From: an uncultured Collinsella sp.
Lineage (GTDB): Bacteria > Actinomycetota > Coriobacteriia > Coriobacteriales > Coriobacteriaceae
Direction of reading: 5' to 3'
DNA: 17,027 nt
Assembly: GCA_959602875.1 (NCBI GenBank)
Contig: CAUGVQ010000040.1
Span: 1-17,027 of the forward strand
The position numbers and the translations under genes are program-made. A model generated the notes under the pieces. The model worked only from the letters and a program-made list of their open reading frames with translations, was not told where the DNA came from and made no database searches. Below are positions 1 through 7,795 of the stretch, piece after piece (the first letter of the stretch is position 1; each line of letters starts with the position of its first letter).

Positions 1-560
1 GTCTTCACGTCGGTGAAGGGGTTGGTGGCCTCCATAGCGGCAGAAATGGCGTCGGCGGCCTCAGAGGTGATCTGGCAGCCGTCGGGACCGTAGGCCTTGT
101 AGCCGTTGTAGGGCGCAGGGTTGTGCGAAGCGGTCATGCAGATGCCGCCGGAGCACTTGAGATAACGCGTGGCCCAAGAGAGCGTGGGTACCGGGCTGAT
201 CTTGGGATAGACATAGGCCACAACGCCGTTGGCAGCGAGGATGGCAGCCGTCGTCTTAACAAAGAGTTCGCCCTTGTTGCGGCTGTCGCGCGCGATGGCA
301 ACGGTGGGGTTCTCGAAGTTCTTGTTGAGGTAATCGGCAAAACCCTGGGTGGCGCGGCCGACCGTGTAGATGTTCATGCGGTTGGTGCCGGCGCCGATGG
401 TGCCGCGCAGGCCCGCCGTACCAAAGGCGAGGTCCTGGAAGAACGCATCGGTGATGGCGTCCTCGTCGCCCGCGTCCTTCATAGCCTGGAGCTCGGAGAG
501 AAGCTCCTCATCCTTGACGTTGGCAATCCATGTGTCAAGGAGCTCATGTACATCTGCCAT
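1..560 (-). CDS. Phospho-sugar mutase (phosphoglucomutase/phosphomannomutase family), 5' part
   Basis: An alpha-D-phosphohexomutase that interconverts hexose 1- and 6-phosphates in the cytosol, linking glycolysis to sugar-nucleotide synthesis. Only the first 186 codons are inside the window. Visible are the family's N-terminal GTAGLRGTIGAGTNRMN segment (about residues 47-63) and the catalytic phosphoserine loop TASHNP (143-148, Ser145), preceded by a domain that runs ARDSRNKGELF. The GTAGLRG element and the overall pattern fit the bacterial PgcA/PGM2-like branch rather than GlmM. The start ATG (558-560) is preceded by AGGAAGGA at a suitable distance; another ATG five bases upstream is out of frame. 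The C-terminal domains are off the left edge, so glucose versus mannose specificity cannot be judged. Confidence in the family is high. Confidence 0.93.
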   Translation of the reverse strand, partial: MADVHELLDTWIANVKDEELLSELQAMKDAGDEDAITDAFFQDLAFGTAGLRGTIGAGTNRMNIYTVGRATQGFADYLNKNFENPTVAIARDSRNKGELFVKTTAAILAANGVVAYVYPKISPVPTLSWATRYLKCSGGICMTASHNPAPYNGYKAYGPDGCQITSEAADAISAAMEATNPFTDVK

Positions 561-724
561 AGCATTCAGTCCTTCCTGTTGGGACATGCCTACCGGTTCG
601 CCGCACGCCAAGGAGGTGGCGGTTGTGCCTGGGCGCACCGCACCCAGTATCTTGCATCATACGGCAACGCACCATCTCCCGCGCCCGTCCATCGGTAAGC
701 GTACAGGTTTATCGGGTGGATGCG

Positions 725-751
725 TTGCGGTGGCACGCAACGTGGTACAAT
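725..751 (+). promoter_or_regulatory. Putative promoter of tRNA-Lys
   Basis: TACAAT at 746-751 is preceded by TGG, an extended -10 arrangement. A TTGCGG box at 725-730 could serve as a -35 with a slightly short 15-base spacer. The -10 ends 9 bases before the mature tRNA, so transcription would start almost at its 5' end. This is a sequence match only. Confidence 0.5.
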
Positions 752-760
752 AGCCGCCAC

Positions 761-833
761 GGGCCGTTAGCTCAGCTGGCAGAGCAGGGGACTTTTAATC
801 CCAAGGTCTAGGGTTCGAACCCCTAACGGCCCA
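761..833 (+). tRNA. tRNA-Lys, anticodon TTT (UUU)
   Basis: A complete cloverleaf can be folded. The acceptor arm is GGGCCGT (761-767) with ACGGCCC (826-832) and discriminator A833. The D arm contains GCTCAGCTGGCAGAGC. The anticodon stem GGGA/TCCC closes the loop CTTTTAA, giving anticodon TTT for lysine. The T arm is AGGGTTCGAACCCCT. The 3' CCA is not encoded (ACCC follows), so it must be added after transcription. A stem-loop terminator follows directly and an extended -10 promoter precedes it, indicating a single-tRNA transcription unit. Confidence 0.97.
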
Positions 834-845
834 CCCGTTGATGCG

Positions 846-872
846 AACGCCCCCTACCATGGGGGCGTTTTT
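846..872 (+). terminator. Rho-independent terminator of tRNA-Lys
   Basis: A perfect 9-bp stem AACGCCCCC / GGGGGCGTT with loop TACCAT runs into a T-rich tail (GTTTTTGG), 13 bases after the tRNA. This is a typical intrinsic terminator on the plus strand. Confidence 0.85.
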
Positions 873-1023
873 GGTTTGGAGCCCTTCCGGGGTTCGCGCC
901 CGCAAGGGCCACATGGCGTGCAAAGTGCGCGGATGCCTTTGCCAACTCAGGTCGTGAAGGCGCGCCGCCAAAAGGATCGCGCAGGCCGTGGCGCGCCCGC
1001 TCATCCGCGCCACACGTTTCTGT

Positions 1024-1108
1024 AATCCGTACGTTTCTGACGCATCAAAAATCGAATCCGTACGCTCCTGACGCAAAAGATGCCCCTAACGACAGAAACG
1101 TACGGATT
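1024..1108. repeat. Intergenic inverted/direct repeat element A
   Basis: The spacer between tRNA-Lys and the aminopeptidase (834-1161, 328 bases) holds no gene I can support beyond the tRNA terminator and this element. AATCCGTACGTTTCTG (1024-1039) is repeated as a perfect 16-bp inverted copy at 1093-1108. A second direct copy lies at 1055-1075, matching 1024-1044 at 19 of 21 positions with a 31-base offset; it shares the inner CGAATCCGTACG palindromically with the distal arm. The element could fold into a long hairpin. Function and family are unknown; REP/MITE-like is an inference from shape alone. Confidence 0.7.
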
Positions 1109-1161
1109 CGAATCCACAACCAGCGGACTGGGGAACAGGGCGACTTACTAAGACAACCAGA

Positions 1162-2442
1162 CTACTCCCAGCTCCACTGGCCGTTCACGAAGACGGGCAC
1201 CTCGGTGCCGTCTGCCATGATGCCCGTGATGTCCATGTCGTCGGTACCGATCATAAAGTCGACGTGCGTCGCGGAGGTGTTCACCCCGTGGGCAGCGAGC
1301 GTCTCGGCATCCATGTCGTAACCGCCCTCGTAGCACTCGGGGAAGCCGATGCCGAGCGCTAGGTGGCAGCTCGCGTTCTCGTCGTAGAGCGTATCAAAGA
1401 ACAGCGTGTCGCTCTCGCGGATGGGCGTGTTCTTGGAGATGAGCGCAACCTCGCCCAAGCGACAGGCGCCCTCGTCCGTCTCGATGATGGAGCGCAGGGT
1501 CTCGAGCCCCTGCTCCGCACCGTAGTCGACGACCTTGCCCGCCTCAAAGCGCAGCCAGAAGCGGTCCACCTTGTTGCCGTGGTGGATGAGCGGCAGCGCG
1601 GAGTGGACGATGCCGTCGGCACGCATGCGGTCGGGCGAGGTGAAGACCTCCTCGGTGGGGATGTTGGGGAAGAACGGGTGACCCTCGGGCGTCTCGCCCT
1701 TGCCGCCCGCCCAGATGTGACGGTCGGTGAGGCCGATGGTGAGGTCGGTGCCGTTATCGGCGGTGTAGCGGAGGGCGTCGAAGTGATGCTCGTTCAAGAA
1801 ACGCAGGTTCTTGTCGAAAGTCGCGTCGTGAAGCTCCCAGTCGCTCTCAGGGTCCTCGCCATCGGCGCGCGCCGCAGAGAGGATGGCGCACCACAGCTTG
1901 TAGATAGCGACCTCGTCCTCGAGGCCCGGGAAGACATGGCGCGCCCAAGCCGCAACGGGGGCACCGGCAATACACCAGGGGTTGATGTTGAAGTCAAGCC
2001 CGCGGCGGTAGATCTTGCACTGGGAGTTGCGCGCCTTGGAGGCGGCTGCCGGCTTGGCCGGGTCGATGCCCTTGAGGGCCTCGGGGTCGGAGCCCTCGAC
2101 AAAGATGAAGCAGGCGCCGGCGCGGGCGAGTGAATCGAGCTGCTCGACCTGCCAGGAGGGCGTCTTCTCAAAATACGCGGTCTCGACGTTCTCATAGGTG
2201 AGGCGCGTAACCGCGTCGTCCGACCAGATAACCGTTACGTGGCCGGCGCCGGCGGCGTACGCCTCGCGCACGAGCACGTGCACAAAGGCGTTCGACTCCA
2301 CGGGCGCCTGCACAACAACCTCTTGGCCCTGTTTGACGTTCACGCCTTTGCGCACGATAAGGCGCGCGTAGCGCTCAATCTTGGGCGCGAGGTTGCGCAT
2401 GCCGGCACGAGCGTCCTCAACAGTCAGTGCGGCTCGAATCAT
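1162..2442 (-). CDS. M29-family metallo-aminopeptidase (AmpS/PepS-like)
   Basis: A 426-residue cytosolic aminopeptidase that removes N-terminal residues from peptides using a two-metal centre. Length is normal for peptidase family M29. The conserved C-terminal half is present: the predicted metal ligands, by comparison with Thermus aminopeptidase T, are a Glu in PTEEVFTSPD (E264/E265), Glu331 in LGEVAL, His360 in ENASCHLALG, and His393 plus Asp395 in ATHVDFMIG. The segment GIVHSALPLIHHGN and the HIWAGGKGETPEG region also fit the family. No signal peptide is seen. The ATG is preceded by AGGAGG at seven bases, a strong ribosome site. It lies 33 bases downstream of the small membrane-protein gene, so it may be the last gene of a purC-membrane protein-aminopeptidase unit. 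Peptide preference cannot be predicted. Confidence 0.94.
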   Translation of the reverse strand: MIRAALTVEDARAGMRNLAPKIERYARLIVRKGVNVKQGQEVVVQAPVESNAFVHVLVREAYAAGAGHVTVIWSDDAVTRLTYENVETAYFEKTPSWQVEQLDSLARAGACFIFVEGSDPEALKGIDPAKPAAASKARNSQCKIYRRGLDFNINPWCIAGAPVAAWARHVFPGLEDEVAIYKLWCAILSAARADGEDPESDWELHDATFDKNLRFLNEHHFDALRYTADNGTDLTIGLTDRHIWAGGKGETPEGHPFFPNIPTEEVFTSPDRMRADGIVHSALPLIHHGNKVDRFWLRFEAGKVVDYGAEQGLETLRSIIETDEGACRLGEVALISKNTPIRESDTLFFDTLYDENASCHLALGIGFPECYEGGYDMDAETLAAHGVNTSATHVDFMIGTDDMDITGIMADGTEVPVFVNGQWSWE

Positions 2443-2475
2443 ACTAACCCTCCTGCCAGGGTGCTATGTCTTCAG

Positions 2476-3138
2476 TTACCTGCGAGAACGCTGGTTCTTC
2501 TTGGGCTTTTTGGCCGGCTCCACGGTGGTGTTCGCAGAACCCTCCGCCACCTCGGCGGCGTCCTTGTCGGCGTTCTTCGAGCTCTTGGACGAGGCTGCAG
2601 CGAGGACCTCGGCGATCTTGCGCTCGGACATGCCCTCGGCCTTGGAGCGGTAGTAGTTGCGGATGGGGCGGATCTTCACCATATCGAACACAAAGGCGCC
2701 GATGATAGCGGCGTAGGAGACCACAATGCCCACGATCTCGAGCGGGTTGCCGCTCTGACCCACGTGATTCTGCTGGCCACCCAGCAGCACGTACCACGTC
2801 ACCACGATGGCTGCCATGCCCACACCAAGAATCGCCCAGAAGATCTTGCGGTACTTGTTGTAGTCCTCGTCGGCCTTGAGCAGAACGCTCGAGGCGTCGT
2901 ACAGGCGGTCCTCACGGGCGCGCTCCTCACGCTTGCGGGCGCGTTTCTCCTCCTTAGAGAGGCCCTCGAGGTTCTCGCCGCGCTCGGCGGCCTTACGGCG
3001 CGCCTTTGCCGATGCGGGAACGACGCGGACCGAGCCGGCGGCCGCGCGGGCGGGCTTGGCGGAGCTGGCGCCCTTACGGGTGGCGCCGGTGTACTCGTGC
3101 TCCAGCGTGCGCTTGTTGGTGGCGCTGCGCATACTCAT
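2476..3138 (-). CDS. Small two-helix membrane protein with charged ends, function unknown
   Basis: A 220-residue protein I do not recognise by function. Residues 1-95 are very basic and rich in Arg, Lys and Ala, with a probable helical charged stretch (GLSKEEKRARKREERAREDR). Two hydrophobic segments follow: about 100-119 (IFWAILGVGMAAIVVTWYVL) and about 133-153 (LEIVGIVVSYAAIIGAFVFDM). The tail (about 175-220) is rich in Ala, Ser and Lys and ends PKKNQRSRR. Both termini probably face the cytoplasm. The start codon immediately follows the purC stop (TAAATG), with AAGGAG inside the purC end, so translation is likely coupled. A second in-frame ATG two codons later is equally possible. It looks like a lineage-specific membrane protein and has no catalytic motif. 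Confidence 0.8.
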   Translation of the reverse strand: MSMRSATNKRTLEHEYTGATRKGASSAKPARAAAGSVRVVPASAKARRKAAERGENLEGLSKEEKRARKREERAREDRLYDASSVLLKADEDYNKYRKIFWAILGVGMAAIVVTWYVLLGGQQNHVGQSGNPLEIVGIVVSYAAIIGAFVFDMVKIRPIRNYYRSKAEGMSERKIAEVLAAASSKSSKNADKDAAEVAEGSANTTVEPAKKPKKNQRSRR

Positions 3139-4026
3139 TTACTGGTTCTCCTTCATGCTGACAAAATCGGTTCCGGTGATGATCTGGAACGCCTCGCGAT
3201 AGCGTGCGGACGTGCCCTCGACCACCTCGGCGGGCAGGTGCGGCGGCTCGCCGGTCATGTCCCAGTTGGCGCGCAGCCAGTCGCGGACATACTGCTTGTC
3301 GTAGCTCGGCTGGACCTTGCCCTCCTCGTAGGTGGCAGCGGGCCAGAAACGGCTCGAGTCGGGGGTGAGGCACTCGTCGATAAGGGTCACGCGGCCGTCG
3401 ATGATGCCGAACTCAAACTTGGTGTCGGCGATGATGATGCCGCGGGTCGCCGCGTACTCGGCGGCGGCGGTGTAGATCTTGAGCGACAGGTCGCGCAGCT
3501 GCTCGGCAATGTCGGCACCCACGATCTGGACGGTGCGGTCGAACGAGATGTTCTCGTCATGGTCGCCGATAGCGGCCTTGGTGGACGGGGTGAAGATGGG
3601 CTCGGGGAGCTTGGACGCCTCGGTAAGGCCGGCGGGAAGCTTGATGCCGCAGACGGTACCATCGGCATCGTAGGTCTTCTTGCCCGAACCGGTGAGGTAA
3701 CCGCGGACGATGCACTCGATGGGCAGGGTCTCGGCGCGACGCACGAGCATGGCGCGGCCAGCGAGGTAATCACGATACTCAGCAAACTCCGCCGGGAAGT
3801 CGTCCACGTCGATGGAGACGAGGTGGTTGGGCACAAGCTCGGCAAACTTGTCGAACCAGAAGGCGGAGATGCGGTTCAGGACCTCGCCCTTAAACGGAAT
3901 CTCATCGGGCAGAATGAAGTCGTAGGCCGAGATGCGGTCGGTCGCCACCATGAGCAGGTTGTCGCCAGCCTGGTAGATGTCGCGGACCTTACCGCGGGAA
4001 TCGGGACGGCGCTCGAGCGTAGTCAC
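3139..4026 (-). CDS. purC: Phosphoribosylaminoimidazole-succinocarboxamide synthase (SAICAR synthetase)
   Basis: PurC ligates aspartate to CAIR using ATP, making SAICAR in de novo purine synthesis. The 295-residue length suits the longer, yeast Ade1-like branch. Diagnostic motifs are RGKVRDIY near the N-terminus (ATP-binding lobe), the family signature LPIECIVRGYLTGSG (about 101-115), IADTKFEFG and the LIDECLTPDSSRFW segment. The start is GTG (4024-4026), supported by AAGGAG nine bases upstream; no ATG lies nearby. It directly precedes and is probably co-transcribed with the membrane-protein gene. No purine riboswitch is recognisable in the 93 bases upstream, only a small GC hairpin at 4058-4075. 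The product of PurB's first reaction lies one step after PurC; purB is on the same strand about 12 kb away, so the pathway genes are dispersed. Confidence 0.97.
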   Translation of the reverse strand: MTTLERRPDSRGKVRDIYQAGDNLLMVATDRISAYDFILPDEIPFKGEVLNRISAFWFDKFAELVPNHLVSIDVDDFPAEFAEYRDYLAGRAMLVRRAETLPIECIVRGYLTGSGKKTYDADGTVCGIKLPAGLTEASKLPEPIFTPSTKAAIGDHDENISFDRTVQIVGADIAEQLRDLSLKIYTAAAEYAATRGIIIADTKFEFGIIDGRVTLIDECLTPDSSRFWPAATYEEGKVQPSYDKQYVRDWLRANWDMTGEPPHLPAEVVEGTSARYREAFQIITGTDFVSMKENQ

Positions 4027-4119
4027 GTGGGATCACTCCTTAGAGACGAGCCGGGTACGAGGGCGCACCCCCTCGATGCACCCCGCCGCGCCACCGTTGC
4101 TAGCCAGCAAAAGACAGCG

Positions 4120-5634
4120 CTAATTCTCCATTGTAGTGGACGGCGTCTCGGGCGTGTGCTCACGCGGCAGATGAATCGTAAAAGTCGTACCTTTTTCAAG
4201 CTCGGAATCGACCGCGATGTAGCCGTGGTGCCGCTCGATAATCTGCTGGGTGAGGGAGAGGCCCACGCCCAGGCCGCCCGCCTCGCGCGCGCGGCTCGCG
4301 TCAGCGCGCCAGAACCGGCTGAAGATGCGCGGCAGGTCCTCTTTAGCGATGCCGATGCCGGTGTCGCTCACCGATATGAGCACGTCGCGCTTGCCCGTCT
4401 TGACCGACACAACAACCCAGCCGCCCTCGGGCGTGTAGCGCATGGCGTTGCTCATGATGTTGATGATGGCCTGAGTAATCATATCCGGGTCGCACTCCAC
4501 CACCGCGTCGCGGCCCTGCGTCTCGTCGTTGAAGCGCAGGCGCAGGTCGTGGTCGTGGAAGAGCTGGTGCTGGCCCGAGACGATCTGCCGCACGAACGAG
4601 ACCATATCGACCTCTTCTATGTTGAGGGGCGCGCTCTTTGCCTCCATGCGCGACAGGTCGAGCATCTGCTGGACGAGGCGTGCCAGGCGGCGCGTCTCGG
4701 CGGCGACGGTCTCCAGGTGCTCGTCGTCGGCGGGCATCACGCCGTCCTGCATGGCCTCGACCGTGGCGAGCATGCCCATGAGCGGGGTGCGCAGCTCGTG
4801 CGCAACGTCGGAGGTGATGCGGCGCTCGTGCTTGAGGTCGCGCTCGAGCGAGGTTGCCATCTCGTCAAAGGTCTCGCCCAAGCGGTCTATCTCGTCGTCG
4901 CCGCGCATGTTGGTGCGTGCGGAGAGGTCACCGTCGCGCACCTGCTTGGCGGTTGAGGTGATGCGACGGAGCGGCGAGGTGAGCATGTGCGAGACAAGAA
5001 AACCGATCACGATCGAGATGCACACCGCAATGAGCGCGGCAAGCGCCATGGCGTTGAAGGTGCGGTCGCGGAAGGCGCTGTCCGCCTTACTGAGCAGCAC
5101 GTCGGAGCCGAGAACCCATACGCGAACGGTGCCGACGGTCTCGCCGTCGGCGGTGACGATCGACTTGGTGACCGAGCCGCCGGCGTCAGTTGGCGCAGTT
5201 GAGGTGAGGCTGTGGCCACGCTTGGCGGGAACAGCGGGCCAGGTATCGTCGTAGATAATCTCGCCCGTGGCATCGGAAACTTGGATGCCGATGTCACTCG
5301 AAAGCGTTGTATCCGCCACCGACGACAGGTACTCTGCCGTCCACGGCCCGCTCTGGTCATACGCGGCGGCAAGGCGCTGGGCCGTAACGGAGGCAATATC
5401 CTCCATATTGGTGCGCGTGTAATCAGAAAACACGCCGCCCCACACCACGCTGACCACGCCCACCATGATGAGCACGGTCATAACGGAGGTGGCGGCAAAG
5501 CTGAACGCCATGCGCGTGGCATAGGAGATACCGGGGCGGTTGTCCTTGCGCGGCGTATTCCAACTCGCCCGGGAAGACACCTTCTCGGGCGAGCCCTTGT
5601 GTCGTTTACCTATTTCGAAGCGCGCTGAGGGCAT
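4120..5634 (-). CDS. Membrane sensor histidine kinase (HAMP/HisKA/HATPase)
   Basis: A 504-residue sensor kinase of a two-component system. After a roughly 40-residue basic cytoplasmic lead there is TM1 (about 43-66), an extracytoplasmic sensor region (67-193, possibly PAS-like, ligand unknown), TM2 (about 194-216) and a HAMP linker (about 217-266). The H-box SDVAHELRTPL carries phosphoacceptor His279. The ATPase domain has the N-box NIMSNAMRY (Asn396), G1 DTGIGIA (424-430), the F-box FSRFWRAD and G2 GGLGVGLSL (453-461), so it should be catalytically competent. It starts 9 bases after the response-regulator stop, with AAGGG as a modest ribosome site. A start at Met42 would remove the cytoplasmic lead, but Met1 fits the spacing better. 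The pair forms one operon. Signal and regulon are unknown. Confidence 0.93.
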   Translation of the reverse strand: MPSARFEIGKRHKGSPEKVSSRASWNTPRKDNRPGISYATRMAFSFAATSVMTVLIMVGVVSVVWGGVFSDYTRTNMEDIASVTAQRLAAAYDQSGPWTAEYLSSVADTTLSSDIGIQVSDATGEIIYDDTWPAVPAKRGHSLTSTAPTDAGGSVTKSIVTADGETVGTVRVWVLGSDVLLSKADSAFRDRTFNAMALAALIAVCISIVIGFLVSHMLTSPLRRITSTAKQVRDGDLSARTNMRGDDEIDRLGETFDEMATSLERDLKHERRITSDVAHELRTPLMGMLATVEAMQDGVMPADDEHLETVAAETRRLARLVQQMLDLSRMEAKSAPLNIEEVDMVSFVRQIVSGQHQLFHDHDLRLRFNDETQGRDAVVECDPDMITQAIINIMSNAMRYTPEGGWVVVSVKTGKRDVLISVSDTGIGIAKEDLPRIFSRFWRADASRAREAGGLGVGLSLTQQIIERHHGYIAVDSELEKGTTFTIHLPREHTPETPSTTMEN

Positions 5635-5643
5635 GGCCAGCCC

Positions 5644-6360
5644 TTACTCGTCGGACTTCTTCTCCTGAGCGGGAGCCTCAAAGCGGTAGCCCACGCCGTG
5701 CACCGTGAAGAGCCACTTGGGATGGCGCGGGTCGTCGCCGAGCTTGGCACGGAGGTTCTTAACATGGGAGTCGATGGTGCGCTCGTAACCCTCAAAGTCG
5801 TAGCCGAGCACCTTCTCCACGAGCTCCATGCGGTTGTACACGCGGCCTGGATGACGGGCGAGCGTGGCGAGCAGCTTGAACTCGGAGGCCGTGAGGTCCA
5901 CGTCCTTCCCGTCGACCAGAATCTTGTGGCCGGAGATATCGATAACGAGCTCGCCGAAGTCGAGCACATCAACCTCGGGCTCAACGTGGGCGCGACGGAA
6001 CATGGCGCGCACGCGGGCAACGAGCTCGCGCGGGGAGAACGGCTTCACGATATAGTCGTCCGCACCGAGCTCGAGGCCGATGATGCGGTCCTCAACCTCG
6101 CCCTTGGCGGTAAGCATGATGATGGGCACAGCGGACTGCTTGTCGCGAATGATCTTGCAGACGCGCTCGCCCGATAGCTTGGGGAGCATGAGGTCAAGAA
6201 TCACCAGGTCAAACTTGTGCTTCTCGAACTCGTCGACGGCGGCCTTGCCGTCGCCCACGCCCACGACCCAATAGCCCTCGCGGTCGAGATACGCCGCAAC
6301 AGCGTCACGAATGGCCTTCTCGTCTTCAACCAAAAGGATACGCTTTGCATCTGAAGCCAT
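5644..6360 (-). CDS. OmpR/PhoB-family response regulator
   Basis: A 238-residue DNA-binding response regulator that is the probable partner of the downstream histidine kinase. The receiver domain (about 7-120) shows the acidic pair Glu12/Asp13, phosphoacceptor Asp56 in VILDLMLP, Thr84 and Lys106 in the DDYIVKPF motif. The winged-helix effector domain (about 130-228) contains DLTASEFKLLATLARHPGRV and ends in the typical TVHGVGYRFE. The frame remains open upstream to 6537, but the receiver begins at the ATG at 6358-6360, which has AGGAGG six bases ahead; the upstream 59 residues are low-quality, so I chose 6360. Upstream lies a probable -10 box. The effector sequence is PhoB/MtrA-like, but target genes cannot be inferred. 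Confidence 0.95.
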   Translation of the reverse strand: MASDAKRILLVEDEKAIRDAVAAYLDREGYWVVGVGDGKAAVDEFEKHKFDLVILDLMLPKLSGERVCKIIRDKQSAVPIIMLTAKGEVEDRIIGLELGADDYIVKPFSPRELVARVRAMFRRAHVEPEVDVLDFGELVIDISGHKILVDGKDVDLTASEFKLLATLARHPGRVYNRMELVEKVLGYDFEGYERTIDSHVKNLRAKLGDDPRHPKWLFTVHGVGYRFEAPAQEKKSDE

Positions 6361-6398
6361 GACCGGCCTCCTGTCTTGCCGTCGAGTTTGCCTCGTCC

Positions 6399-6404
6399 AT
6401 TGTA
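6399..6404 (-). promoter_or_regulatory. Putative -10 box for the response regulator-kinase operon
   Basis: On the minus strand TACAAT lies 38 bases before the response-regulator start codon, a sensible leader length. No good -35 is visible about 17 bases further upstream, where the sequence is GC-rich. Assignment rests on the -10 match and position only. Confidence 0.4.
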
Positions 6405-6515
6405 CCGCACCGGACGGCGCCGGCCCGTGAGCACGTGCTCCGCCTCCTATAAGCGTGCGAAAGTGCCCGCCGAGGGCGGAAAAGTGCTCTCCTGTTGTTC
6501 CATTATGCCCAGGGT

Positions 6516-6537
6516 GACCCGATTTCTTTCGGGTCAT
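6516..6537. terminator. Stem-loop just after the Tat lipoprotein gene
   Basis: A perfect 8-bp stem, TGACCCGA / TCGGGTCA with loop TTTCTT, lies five bases beyond the stop codon of the lipoprotein gene. It lacks a clear T-tract on either strand, so it may be a weak or factor-dependent terminator or an mRNA-stabilising hairpin. Confidence 0.45.
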
Positions 6538-6541
6538 TCAC

Positions 6542-7795
6542 TTAGAGGTTGAAGACGCGCGCCACCACGTGCTCGGGAACACCTTGATCGTTGCGGATGG
6601 TCGCATAGCTCAAGAAGCGGTCGACCACGCCCTCGCTTGCCGGCCAGTCACCAAAGTCCACGCAACGGTCGGGGGCGAGCAGCGTCGCGTAGGTCTCGGC
6701 CTCCGTATCCACCACAAAGTGCGAGGTCTGGGCTTTGACGAGGTAATTGGTGCCCTTGGCGACCACGCAGGCCAGCGGCTCGCGGCGCACAAAGATGTAC
6801 GGGCCGCCCTCGCGCCCGATGTAGGTTCCCATGTTGCCGAGGCTGCCGCGCCCGCTGTAGCTCGCCTCGATGGAGAAGACAAACTGCTCGTTCATGTAAA
6901 TCGCCTCAAACGGAGCGACCGACGAGGGAAGCACGAGCTGGTCGCGGCGTGTGAGGTTGCCGTCGGTAAGATCGAGCGCCGTCATGCCGTAGTAGACGCC
7001 CTCATCACCGTTCACGCGGGGCGTGATGGTGAGGATGCCGTCCGCCACATGCGGCGACGCGGCAAAGCGGCCGTGCGAGGTCCAGAGCTCTCGCCCCTCG
7101 GTATCGCCCAGCGTCCACTGGTAGCAGTGCGAATCCTCGGCACGTGCGGCACCCGTCGCCTGCGGCATGCGCTGCCAGATGACGCTCGTTTCCCACGTGG
7201 TGAAGCGGGGCGGCTCCCAATCGGCATCGCCATGATCGAGTTCAACCGGCTCGCCCGTCAGCTGACCGTTGGAAAGCCCCTGGGCAATGAGGGCCCAATC
7301 GCGCGTGGCGTAATCGACCTCGACCCATGCAAAGACATCGTCGGTGGCGCGCACATCGTGAAAGCCGTACGTGCCGCCGAGGGTCGGGGACTCTATAAGG
7401 GTGTTGAGATTGCCGCTTGCCAAGCTCATGACGCCGAGCGTGTTCACATGCGAGGACGACTCGGGCGTGAGCAGCGCCGCCGCCCACGAGCCACCGCTGT
7501 GGAACAGAAGCGTCCCCAGCGGGAGCGTGAACTCCTGCGCCGCCGCGTAGGGGCAGTCGGCGCTCTGGTAGTCGCCGTCGAGCACGGCGATGAGCTGCGA
7601 ATCGTCGACCACCTGCGGCTCACCGGTAGCCTCGGGGGTCTCGCTGGACCCGCACGAAGAGAGCGAGATGGCAGCCATACCCGCGCCGATGGCAGTCACG
7701 CTACCAATAGTGAAGCTACGGCGCGTAACCCCTCGGGGACCGGCAGATGCGCCCGAGCCGCCCGCTCGGGCTATAAGGCGGTCGAGCATGCTCAT
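6542..7795 (-). CDS. Tat-exported putative lipoprotein, possibly beta-propeller-like
   Basis: A 417-residue predicted exported protein of unknown function. The N-terminus has a twin-arginine motif TRRSFTIGS (Arg25-Arg26), a hydrophobic stretch (about 28-46) and a lipobox-like LSSC ending at Cys48, so Tat export followed by lipid anchoring at Cys48 is predicted. A Ser/Glu/Pro-rich linker follows. The remainder has many short beta-type segments with repeated aromatic and Gly-Asp turns (for example GTYGFHDVRATDDVFAWVEVDY), which suggests a beta-propeller fold; this is an inference from texture, not a motif match. The start overlaps the stop of the upstream TSCPD gene by four bases (ATGA), so the two are translationally coupled. 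A second in-frame ATG lies two codons in. Use of Tat suggests the protein folds before export. Confidence 0.8.
   Translation of the reverse strand: MSMLDRLIARAGGSGASAGPRGVTRRSFTIGSVTAIGAGMAAISLSSCGSSETPEATGEPQVVDDSQLIAVLDGDYQSADCPYAAAQEFTLPLGTLLFHSGGSWAAALLTPESSSHVNTLGVMSLASGNLNTLIESPTLGGTYGFHDVRATDDVFAWVEVDYATRDWALIAQGLSNGQLTGEPVELDHGDADWEPPRFTTWETSVIWQRMPQATGAARAEDSHCYQWTLGDTEGRELWTSHGRFAASPHVADGILTITPRVNGDEGVYYGMTALDLTDGNLTRRDQLVLPSSVAPFEAIYMNEQFVFSIEASYSGRGSLGNMGTYIGREGGPYIFVRREPLACVVAKGTNYLVKAQTSHFVVDTEAETYATLLAPDRCVDFGDWPASEGVVDRFLSYATIRNDQGVPEHVVARVFNL

Noticed and set aside
795..1076. Minus-strand ORF over tRNA-Lys and element A
   Set aside because: It overlaps the tRNA antisense and its terminator; the ending RGSNPRPWD is the familiar antisense translation of a tRNA T-arm.
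2239..4956. Very long plus-strand ORF (905 codons) antisense to the aminopeptidase, membrane protein, purC and part of the histidine kinase
   Set aside because: It covers several well-supported minus-strand genes, its sequence is a low-complexity Arg/His/Ala/Gly/Leu mix typical of the antisense of GC-rich codons, and no motif or ribosome site supports it.
6361..6537. Upstream extension of the response-regulator frame (59 residues)
   Set aside because: The receiver domain begins at the ATG at 6360 with a strong AGGAGG; the upstream residues look like noncoding Gly/His/Arg sequence and contain the likely promoter.
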